Source: Spirochaetaceae bacterium (GTDB lineage Bacteria; Spirochaetota; Spirochaetia; Treponematales; Breznakiellaceae). From it: a stretch of 8,682 bases of DNA. This document shows positions 1 to 5,220 of the stretch, piece after piece; position 1 is the first letter of the stretch; each line of letters opens with the position of its first letter. The DNA is taken from positions 1-8,682 of the forward strand of contig JAIRNN010000066.1 of the NCBI GenBank assembly GCA_031257995.1, in the 5' to 3' direction. Below the pieces are notes generated by a model. That model saw nothing but the letters and a program-made list of their open reading frames with translations, did no database searches and had not been told where the DNA came from. The position numbers and the translations under genes were made by a program.

Positions 1-330
1 CCCACAAAAATGGCAAAACCCCCCTGCCCCGCGCCTCAACCGGGCCTAAAGGGGGTGTTTAGGGCCCAAAAAACCCGATTTAGGGGGGGGGGGAGAATGA
101 GAATTATTTGGCAGGGGCACCCCGGAGGACCTAAACGACAATAAAACTTTCTTCATATACAACTTTCACCCTTTTACACAACAATCCCGCCCCAACATTC
201 AGGACGATACGTACTTATACCACACCCGAAAATTTTTGTCAAGCGGATACCCCAAAAAAACGTGGAAAAAAGTGAAAAAAGGGCAGATTTTTTACGGAAA
301 GCACGGTTTACCACGACGGCTTGAATCATG
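1..330. other. Gene-free leading segment with homopolymer runs
   Basis: I see no credible coding region here. The stretch is rich in C/G runs at its start, including an 11-base G run at 83-93, and becomes A-rich around 240-300. The composition is uneven and the first 100 bases resemble degraded repeat sequence. I cannot assign a promoter or RNA gene. Confidence 0.5.
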
Positions 331-334
331 GGAA

Positions 335-411
335 CCGCAGATGAACACGGATGACACGGACGGACTCGGATTCTTCACGCCGGGCCTCTCTTAATCTGTG
401 AAATCCGTGGA
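335..411. repeat. Imperfect inverted repeat of the ATCTGTG/CACGGAT type
   Basis: The left arm (335-360) reads CCGCAGATGAACACGGATGA onward. The right arm (393-411) reads AATCTGTGAAATCCGTGGA, which is largely its reverse complement. The arms are separated by about 32 bases. The wording resembles the repeat at 3316-3395, so both probably belong to one interspersed repeat family. It lies about 90 bases upstream of a RAYT-derived gene, and RAYTs are known to be associated with REP-type palindromes. Confidence 0.55.
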
Positions 412-497
412 TTTTTTCATCTTTTTCACCCTTTTTTCCCGTCAGATTAAAGCACTACGGCTGACAACCGCATATATATAGTGTACGGAGGCATTGT

Positions 498-1004
498 ATG
501 CGCCAACAAAGAGAATTAGCCGAGCATGTCTGGTACAAAGTGGGGTCGGCGATTAATATCGGGGAGCCATTGTTCCGGTTGCCGTGGACGAAAGTACTGC
601 TACACCGCGTGCTCCGCGAGATTAGGAAGCGTTATCCCTTTGAGATGCGCGGGCTCAAGCTTGAGGAAGCGTGGCTCACGTTTTACATCAAGCCCGATGA
701 CGGGTTTATGCTGCCGCTGATAATGCAGCTGCTGAAACAAACGTTTTCCCTGCGGTTCAACATAATCGTGGGGCGGAGAGGGCACGTGTGGGGGGAGCGG
801 TATGAGTCGGATATCTTGGACGGGGAGCCGCCGGAGTGGGCGGAGGAAGTTGACTGGGGGGCGATAGACAAGTCGGCAAACACGCCGATAGCGGGGGCGG
901 CGGCCTACATCTTGAGTTGGGACAGCCTTAGGTCGCCCGGGATGACGATAACGACCCGGTTTTCAGCCAAAAACGCTGCCAAACCCGCGTCTCCGCCCGG
1001 CTAA
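498..1004 (+). CDS. RAYT-derived (IS200-like Y1 transposase fold) protein lacking the HUH motif
   Basis: This 168-residue protein resembles REP-associated tyrosine transposases. It shares the N-terminal RELAEHVWYKV strand, the segment KPDDGFMLPLIMQLLKQTF (residues 66-84) and then RFN..VGRRGHVWGERYES (87-104), as in RAYT proteins. In an active enzyme the strand before KP carries a G/P-N-H-x-H motif that binds the metal. Here the equivalent stretch is A-W-L-T (58-61), so both histidines are missing and DNA cleavage by the usual chemistry is unlikely. The start is supported by GGAGG at 487-491, six bases upstream of ATG. A second, damaged copy lies at 8188-8629. The C-terminal tail (residues 150-168), rich in Ala, Lys and Pro, is shared by both copies. 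The protein may be a domesticated DNA-binding derivative; its function is unknown. The RAYT relationship is by recalled family pattern. Confidence 0.72.
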   Translation: MRQQRELAEHVWYKVGSAINIGEPLFRLPWTKVLLHRVLREIRKRYPFEMRGLKLEEAWLTFYIKPDDGFMLPLIMQLLKQTFSLRFNIIVGRRGHVWGERYESDILDGEPPEWAEEVDWGAIDKSANTPIAGAAAYILSWDSLRSPGMTITTRFSAKNAAKPASPPG

Positions 1005-1015
1005 CGCCCCGGATC

Positions 1016-1046
1016 ACGGCCAAAAAGGAGTTACAGTCCGCCTCAA
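1016..1046 (+). repeat. Conserved 3' flank of the RAYT-derived gene (copy 1)
   Basis: The block starts ACGGCCAAAA and ends GCCTCAA. It recurs with few differences at 8641-8670 after the second RAYT-derived copy. Homology therefore continues past the stop codons, suggesting that the repeated or mobilised unit extends beyond the coding sequence. Confidence 0.6.
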
Positions 1047-1202
1047 GCGTCCCGGTCCAAGACGGCCGCAGGGGAAGTCTGCCCAGTCCCGCAACGTGAG
1101 GTTGTGAAACGCCTCTCCTTAATTATCCGTGCCGCCATTTGGCACTATCCGCATACATCTGTGGTACCTTGTGATAAAGGCTGTGATTAATGCCGGGGGC
1201 GT

Positions 1203-1293
1203 TGCGGGGGCGGCAGTGCCCCGCAGAGGGGGTAGCGTAAGACCCTAAGCCCGCTTGCGGGCGGCGGGCTGGAGCGAGGGGGAGACTTCCCCC
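1203..1293. repeat. Cluster of three GC-rich palindromes (REP-like)
   Basis: Three perfect hairpins follow one another. TGCGGGG (1203-1209) pairs with CCCCGCA (1219-1225). GCCCGC (1249-1254) pairs with GCGGGC (1257-1262) across a TT loop. GGGGGA (1278-1283) pairs with TCCCCC (1288-1293). The block also contains the GGCTGGAGCGAGGGGGAGA motif (1267-1285), which recurs inverted at 3425-3439 and in variant form inside the MITE at 5004-5024. No T-tract follows on the plus strand, so I favour a REP/BIME-like repeat over a terminator. Confidence 0.55.
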
Positions 1294-1333
1294 ACCTTAC
1301 CACAGAAAACCGCCGTCCGTTCCCGTCATGCCG

Positions 1334-1357
1334 CCCCCAAGGGAAGCCCTTCCGGGG
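1334..1357 (-). terminator. Weak hairpin just after the nuclease stop codon
   Basis: CCCCAAGGG pairs with CCCTTCCGGGG, with a two-base bulge and an AAG loop, immediately downstream (minus-strand sense) of the TAG stop at 1361-1359. No U-rich tract follows, so it may stabilise the mRNA end rather than terminate by the intrinsic mechanism. Confidence 0.3.
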
Positions 1358-1358
1358 T

Positions 1359-2213
1359 CTAGTCGGTGTCGGCGTTGATGCGGAATTCGGCCCAGATGGG
1401 GTAATGGTCGCTTATGTCGCGAGGACGGATGGTGTATTGGTCAAAGTTGTAGAGTTCGTCAAAACGGAGAACGCCGCATTTATCCGCGTAATCCTCGGCG
1501 GCGGCGGCGGTGATGATGATGCGGTCGTAGGTGTTTTCAGACTGGGCGACGCTGGTGTCGTATTCATTGGAGATGACGACGTGGTATTGCTCAGGGGGAA
1601 AAACATCCCACAAAAAGCGTTCGTCGTAATAACTGCCATCCGCGTTAAAATCGCCGACAAGCAGAATGTCGGCCTCGTTCCAGTTGCGGCGGTAGTAGTC
1701 AACGACTTTCGGCAACGCGCTGATTTCCTTGTAGGCGTTGCTCGGCTGGATGTGGTTGTCAATGATGATAAAGTCGAATTTGTCGAGCGTCTGAAAGAAA
1801 ACGGCGAAAGGGTTTCGCTCAAAAATGTCTTCGGGGTCGCTCCATGTTTCGGCGGCTAACGCCCGCACCTTGTAAGTGTCGTAGATGATCCAAAACTGTT
1901 CCTTCGTACTACTGCGTCCTTCCCGCGGACCGATGACATAGGCGTAACGCGCGGGAAGCAGCCGCATGAATTCTTCCACGGGTTCAACGTTTGCCGTCCG
2001 CACCTCTTGGATCGCAATTATGTCGGCAAGCGAGACGATGTCGGACAAGATGTTCACGACATCGGGTTTCGCCATTTTTGCCTTGCCAAAAATCTGGATG
2101 TTAAAGGAAAAGACACGAATATTGTCCGCATGAATCGCCGCCCCGGCGACAAGAAAAAGCATGAGAAAAAGCAGCGGAATGAAACGTTTTTTACCGTTAC
2201 CCATTATCTTCAT
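1359..2213 (-). CDS. Secreted DNase I-like endonuclease/exonuclease/phosphatase (EEP) family protein
   Basis: This 284-residue protein carries the full EEP catalytic series: FNIQ (Asn38), IIAIQEV (metal-binding Glu70), DNHIQP (His154), LLVGDFNAD (Asp188, Asn190), TYDRIII (Asp230) and ISDHYP (Asp269, His270). The order and the SDHxP ending match DNase I-type phosphodiesterases. Residues 1-29 form a signal peptide: KKR, a hydrophobic core (FIPLLFLMLFLVAGAA) and an I-H-A|D cleavage site. The mature enzyme therefore acts outside the cytoplasm, most likely on DNA, perhaps for nutrient scavenging or biofilm DNA; the substrate is inferred. The gene overlaps the upstream HPt-like gene by 17 bases if it starts at 2213, or by 8 bases if it starts at Met4 (2204), so translation is probably coupled. 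Neither start has a strong Shine-Dalgarno sequence. Confidence 0.88.
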   Translation of the reverse strand: MKIMGNGKKRFIPLLFLMLFLVAGAAIHADNIRVFSFNIQIFGKAKMAKPDVVNILSDIVSLADIIAIQEVRTANVEPVEEFMRLLPARYAYVIGPREGRSSTKEQFWIIYDTYKVRALAAETWSDPEDIFERNPFAVFFQTLDKFDFIIIDNHIQPSNAYKEISALPKVVDYYRRNWNEADILLVGDFNADGSYYDERFLWDVFPPEQYHVVISNEYDTSVAQSENTYDRIIITAAAAEDYADKCGVLRFDELYNFDQYTIRPRDISDHYPIWAEFRINADTD

Positions 2214-2697
2214 CGCCGGTTTGTATGTTCAAAACCGCCGCCCCGGCCAATTTTTCCCTGAACAGATACATCGCGTAGCAGAAAGATTCGGTTTCTTTTT
2301 TGCAGACCGCATCATCGTACTTGCCGGAAGCCAATTCCAGTTTGTGCGCCCATGCCGATAAATGCTCGTTACCTATATTAGCAAACATATCTTTGAGCGA
2401 CCGTAGCCGCATCGAATAATCCCGCCAGCTTTCCTCCGCAGCGAAACAGGCGATGTCACGGATAAACTCATCGTATTCTTCGCAGAACTGCCTGAGCATA
2501 TTGACATAAAGGTCTTTTTTCCTGTCGGCGCGGGCGAGACCGGATTTTACATTCAGTTCCGGCAGTGTAACCACGAGCGATTCAAACAGCGCGTCCTCCC
2601 CGCCCGTTTTCAGCGGATCCTGCGTTTCATAAGAAAACGCGCCGGAATAATCAGCGATCCCGGTAGTATCGATAATACCCATGACAATCTTTTTCAT
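2197..2697 (-). CDS. HPt-domain-like protein lacking the phospho-accepting histidine
   Basis: This 166-residue protein reads like a histidine phosphotransfer domain from about residue 49 to 150. It has NVKSGLAR, then YVNMLRQFCEEYDEFI, then the active-site helix MRLRSLKDMFANIGNEHLSAWAHKLE (about 96-121). Typical HPt helices read xHxLKxxxxNIG. Here the position of the phosphorylated His is Arg99, while LK and NIG are kept at the right spacing. The domain should fold as a four-helix bundle but could not accept phosphate in the normal way. It may be a docking or inhibitory module for a kinase or receiver, or a decayed gene. Residues 1-45 are not recognised. No kinase or receiver gene is nearby; it is first in a two-gene unit with a secreted nuclease. 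The start at 2697 lies 36 bases from the -10 element and its Shine-Dalgarno is weak. Confidence 0.65.
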   Translation of the reverse strand: MKKIVMGIIDTTGIADYSGAFSYETQDPLKTGGEDALFESLVVTLPELNVKSGLARADRKKDLYVNMLRQFCEEYDEFIRDIACFAAEESWRDYSMRLRSLKDMFANIGNEHLSAWAHKLELASGKYDDAVCKKETESFCYAMYLFREKLAGAAVLNIQTGDEDNG

Positions 2698-2732
2698 AGC
2701 GGTTTCAACAAACGTAAAAAATCCAGTCTTGT

Positions 2733-2761
2733 AGTATAAGCCAAATCGGAGTTTCAGTCAA
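2733..2761 (-). promoter_or_regulatory. Sigma-70-type promoter for the HPt-like/nuclease unit
   Basis: On the minus strand, TTGACT (2761-2756) and TATACT (2738-2733) are separated by exactly 17 bases, each one base from consensus. The predicted transcription start is about 2726, giving a leader of roughly 30 bases before the ATG at 2697. Position and spacing fit a housekeeping promoter for the two minus-strand genes. Confidence 0.72.
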
Positions 2762-3150
2762 GATAACGGGTAACACAAGGCATACGCGAATAGAAAATCG
2801 GGGCACTCGCAGTACTATTTACTGTGGTAACGTGCCGGCAGCGGCTCCCCGGCCAGATGACCTTACTAAATGGGACTGCTCGTTGGAATGGGTTCTGTTA
2901 AGTTTGTCGTGTCGGCAGACGGTACGATGCCGTTAGGGGAGGGTTCCTGCGACAGGGGCATTCAAACTGCTGATGAATATACTAACATGGTACAGCATCG
3001 CTGGACAGGGGACTGTTTAGTTGTCGTGTCGGTAAGGGGTTGCTCTAGCCTATGGCAGGAGGTTGCCCTAACCCTATTCATGGCCCTATTCGTTATCAAT
3101 GACTCCCGCTGTTCCTTGCGATAGAGGGAAGTCCCCCCCCCAAAAAAAAA
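2762..3150. other. Unassigned region with a direct repeat and a C9A9 tract
   Basis: There is no convincing gene. A plus-strand frame of 84 codons at 2870-3124 exists, but it has no Shine-Dalgarno sequence and matches no family I know. TTGTCGTGTCGG occurs at 2904-2915 and 3021-3032, and the match extends imperfectly upstream (CTGTTAAG versus CTGTTTAG). The region contains several short G-rich tracts and ends in nine C followed by nine A (3133-3150). It could be decayed sequence or an unrecognised structured element. Confidence 0.35.
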
Positions 3151-3184
3151 CTGTCAACAAGTCAAGCAAATAAAAAATAAAAAT

Positions 3185-3204
3185 CCCCGCCGCAAGCGGC
3201 GGGG
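3185..3204 (-). terminator. Strong GC hairpin, intrinsic-terminator-like on the minus strand
   Basis: CCCCGCCGC (3185-3193) pairs perfectly with GCGGCGGGG (3196-3204) across an AA loop. Read on the minus strand, the stem is followed by ATTTTTATTTTTTATTTG, a classical U-tract. No minus-strand gene lies immediately upstream of it, and the plus-strand side lacks a U-tract. It may block read-through towards the HPt/nuclease unit, or be an orphan or interspersed palindrome. Confidence 0.6.
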
Positions 3205-3236
3205 TATTGAAGATTTTCCCTTGAAATCTTTGCATA

Positions 3237-3259
3237 TGCGGGGGAACAAATCCCCCGCA
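3237..3259. repeat. Perfect 8-bp stem palindrome
   Basis: TGCGGGGG (3237-3244) pairs with CCCCCGCA (3252-3259) over a seven-base loop. It sits 32 bases after the larger hairpin and belongs to the same repeat-rich intergenic stretch. No function is evident. Confidence 0.5.
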
Positions 3260-3315
3260 CCCCCAGTTTTAACCGCCCCAAGGGTCGGGGTATTTAACCC
3301 CAAAGGAATAAAAAG

Positions 3316-3395
3316 GTCCACAGATTTCCAAGATTACACAGATTTTTTACTTCAAACCGTGTTTTTAATCTGTGGAAATCTGTGTAATCTGTGGA
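3316..3395. repeat. CCACAGATT/AATCTGTGG interspersed inverted repeat
   Basis: GTCCACAGATT (3316-3326) is mirrored exactly by AATCTGTGGAC (3385-3395). Between them are further copies of ACACAGATT and AATCTGTGGAAATCTGTG in inverted orientation, so the 80-base block can fold into alternative long stems. Similar CCACAGATT-type repeats are known in several bacterial genomes, and the related repeat at 335-411 supports an interspersed family here. Confidence 0.7.
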
Positions 3396-3424
3396 CAAAT
3401 TCTTCAGTTGTTGACAGTGGGGCA

Positions 3425-3439
3425 TCTCCCCCTCGCTCC
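3425..3439 (-). repeat. Inverted copy of the GGAGCGAGGGGGAGA motif
   Basis: TCTCCCCCTCGCTCC is the exact reverse complement of the motif at 1271-1285. A variant (GGAACGAGGGAGAGA) is at 5009-5023. Three occurrences in one window indicate a dispersed repeat. Confidence 0.5.
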
Positions 3440-3519
3440 GGTCTTCGCCTTCTGCGATCCCCTCTCCTAGGGGCCCCATCCCTAAGACCCCGGTCCGATG
3501 TTTGGCATGATCTTATGTC

Positions 3520-3536
3520 GGTTTTGAAACAGACTC
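3520..3536 (+). repeat. IS/MITE-end-like sequence upstream of the first permease gene
   Basis: GGTTTTGAAACAGACTC is close to the right end of the MITE-like element (GGTTTTGAACAGGCTC at 5188-5203). It is in the same orientation and likewise upstream of a permease paralogue. I found no matching left end, so this may be a solo or decayed terminus. Confidence 0.4.
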
Positions 3537-3554
3537 ATTAGTCAACCGCGTATA

Positions 3555-3583
3555 CTGACAAAATTTTTTTACCGGTATATACT
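3555..3583 (+). promoter_or_regulatory. Sigma-70-type promoter of the permease/ATPase/sigma operon
   Basis: CTGACA (3555-3560) and TATACT (3578-3583) are separated by 17 bases, close to consensus. A TACCGGTA palindrome (3570-3577) abuts the -10 and could be an operator; that role is inference. The start would be near 3590, giving a leader of about 35 bases to the ATG at 3625, whose GGAG Shine-Dalgarno is near 3613. Confidence 0.7.
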
Positions 3584-3624
3584 ATAAAAACTATCGTAAT
3601 TATCGAGATATAGGAGTGTAGTAT

Positions 3625-4836
3625 ATGCAAAAAAGAAGCCTGAACACCGGTTTGTTGTCTTTGGCAAATCTCAAGGCAAAACCTGTCCGGACAGTCTGCC
3701 TTGCGGTTGTAGTGGCGGTACTTGCCTTTACCCTTTTCGGCGGGTCCATCCTCGTCCTGAATCTCAGGCAGGGACTCTCTACCATGACAAAGCGGTTTGG
3801 CGCGGACCTGATGGTGGTTCCTGCCGGGTACTCCGAAAAGGCGCAAGCCTTGCTGCTTCAGGGAGGAGCCGACTATTTTTACTTTAACGCCGACATCACC
3901 GAAAAGGTCACCAAGACGGAGGGTATAGCCTGCGCTTCTCCCCAATTTTTCCTTGCATCCCTTTCCACCGAATGTTGCGATGCCGCCGTACAGCTTATCG
4001 CCTAAGACCCGACGACGGACTTTGTCGTTCAGCCTTGGATCGCGGAAAAGCGCCACACCGCAGTGGAAGACGGACAAGTTGTGGTTGGCAGCCGAATCAT
4101 ACTTCGCCCAAACGGCACGATACAACTCTTCAATCATGAATACCCGGTAGCCGCCCGGCTTTCAAGCAGCGCAAGCGGTTTTGACACGTCGATCTTTATG
4201 ACCATGAATACCATGAGAGAGCTTATCGGCCGGGCTCACGAGGAAAAGCAGGGTTTTTTGGCAGACAAGCACGGAGACGGAGTAATTTCCGCAGTTTTAG
4301 CCAAAACCGATCTGTCAAAAACCCCATCACTGATTGCCTACGATATATGGAAACAAAATGAAGGTGTAGAGGTACTGGTTTCGCAGGGTATATTTTCCTC
4401 CCTCGCCGCTACGCTCTCCGGCCTCGTTTCCTATATTCATATTTTTTCCGCTGCGCTCTGGATACTGGCACTTATTGTATTGGCGGCGATGTTTTCAGGC
4501 TCTATTCACGAACGGAAAAAGGAATTCGCCCTACTACGTATTCTTGGGGCCACCCGGAAGAAACTTGTCGGCATTGTGTTAGGCGAATCGTTCCTTGCCG
4601 GCATTTCAGGCAGCATAGCGGGTGTCATTTCCGCAAGCATCGTCGTTTTCCCTTTCAGCACCTTGATCAGTGAACGGCTAGAACTGCCCTATCTTGATGC
4701 GCCGCTTTTCAGCATTATCCAAGTGGTTTTAGGGAGTCTTGTCCTCTCGGCTCTGGCAGGGCCTCTTGCCTCCCTCTACGCCGCGCTCAAAATCAGCAGG
4801 GCGGAAACCTACATAACTATGCGGGATGGAGAATGA
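3625..4836 (+). pseudogene. MacB/FtsX-type ABC permease interrupted by one in-frame TAA
   Basis: Read through, this frame gives 403 residues with the architecture of type VII ABC permeases: one N-terminal membrane helix (about 23-45), a large extracytoplasmic domain and three C-terminal helices in an FtsX domain with the typical EFALLRILGATRK loop. A TAA at 4003-4005 stops the frame at codon 127, inside the extracytoplasmic domain. The intact paralogue at 5221 has TAC (Tyr126) at this position and matches before and after it (QLIA-stop-DPTTDFVVQPWIAEK versus QLIAYDPATDFVVQPWIAEK). The change is therefore a single C-to-A difference, with the rest of the frame preserved. Without suppression the cell would make a 126-residue stub with one membrane helix; ATG 4063 could restart a 257-residue C-terminal part but lacks a clear ribosome site. 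A recent mutation, stop-codon read-through and sequence error all remain possible. Confidence 0.82.
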
Positions 4837-4897
4837 TAGTTGAATCTAACACTATTGACAATCGGCGTTTCCCTCGTATACCATTTAGGCAATACTA

Positions 4898-5204
4898 AGA
4901 GCCTGTTCAAACCCGGGGGCTGAGCATCTTTGATGCCCTTAGGGCAAGTTCCCCGACGGGGGCGGGGCATCCATGATGCCTTCGGGGGTAATGAAATTCC
5001 ACAGGGCTGGAACGAGGGAGAGACGGGGCCTGTTGCATTTATCTGTGGCGGAGCATTTTTTGAGCCCCACACCGTGCCGTAGAAATGTCAAAACACGCCC
5101 AGCACAACCCTAGTTGTGACTTGACACAACCGTTGTGCCTGTTTCGTGGGCGGCATTGGGTGTCCCCTACTTTGTTCACTGACGACGGGTTTTGAACAGG
5201 CTCT
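4898..5204. mobile_element. MITE-like element with perfect 14-bp terminal inverted repeats
   Basis: AGAGCCTGTTCAAA (4898-4911) is matched exactly by TTTGAACAGGCTCT (5191-5204), bounding 307 bases with no credible gene. Such GAGCCTGTT-type ends are typical of several bacterial IS families, so a non-autonomous derivative is likely. The flanks ATACTA (4892-4897) and ATACAA (5205-5210) match at five of six bases and might be an imperfect target duplication. Inside are two GCATC-NNN-GATGC hairpins (4924-4936 and 4967-4979) embedded in an imperfect direct repeat, and paired CACAAC/GTTGTG stems (5103-5137). The element separates the two permease paralogues and ends 16 bases before the second start codon. 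Confidence 0.68.
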
Positions 5205-5220
5205 ATACAAGGAGACGATT

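Larger units (their letters stand above)
1005..1358. other. Non-coding block between the RAYT-like and nuclease genes
   Basis: This 354-base stretch has no supported gene. It contains the RAYT 3' flank (1016-1046), an ATCTGTGG fragment near 1157, a cluster of GC-rich hairpins (1203-1293) and a hairpin next to the nuclease stop codon (1334-1357). Confidence 0.6.

Noticed and set aside
1404..1859. 151-codon plus-strand frame opposite the nuclease gene
   Set aside because: It is antisense to a protein with all EEP catalytic motifs. Its Val/Gly/Asp-rich composition is a shadow of the real frame.
2870..3124. 84-codon plus-strand frame
   Set aside because: It has no Shine-Dalgarno sequence, no recognisable domain and contains part of a DNA direct repeat. 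I kept the region as unassigned instead of calling a gene.
335..3395. Repeats at 335-411 and 3316-3395 as a CRISPR array
   Set aside because: The units are palindromic, irregular in spacing and only two in number, with no cas genes.
3538..4137. 199-codon minus-strand frame opposite the first permease
   Set aside because: It is antisense to a recognised membrane protein gene and resembles no family. Its length is explained by the codon use of the true strand.
4833..4898. 21-codon frame starting at the ATGA overlap of the broken permease
   Set aside because: It mimics the coupling of the second permease to its ATPase, but the peptide does not resemble the ATPase start and it ends at once. It is probably a remnant or chance.
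5121..5149. TTGACA inside the MITE as an outward promoter for the second permease
   Set aside because: No acceptable -10 lies 16-18 bases downstream. The hexamer belongs to the CACAAC/GTTGTG stem sequence.
5146..5220. Upstream in-frame ATG as start of the second permease
   Set aside because: It would add 25 residues translated from the MITE end, has no ribosome site, and breaks the N-terminal match with the paralogue. ATG 5221 has AAGGAGA.
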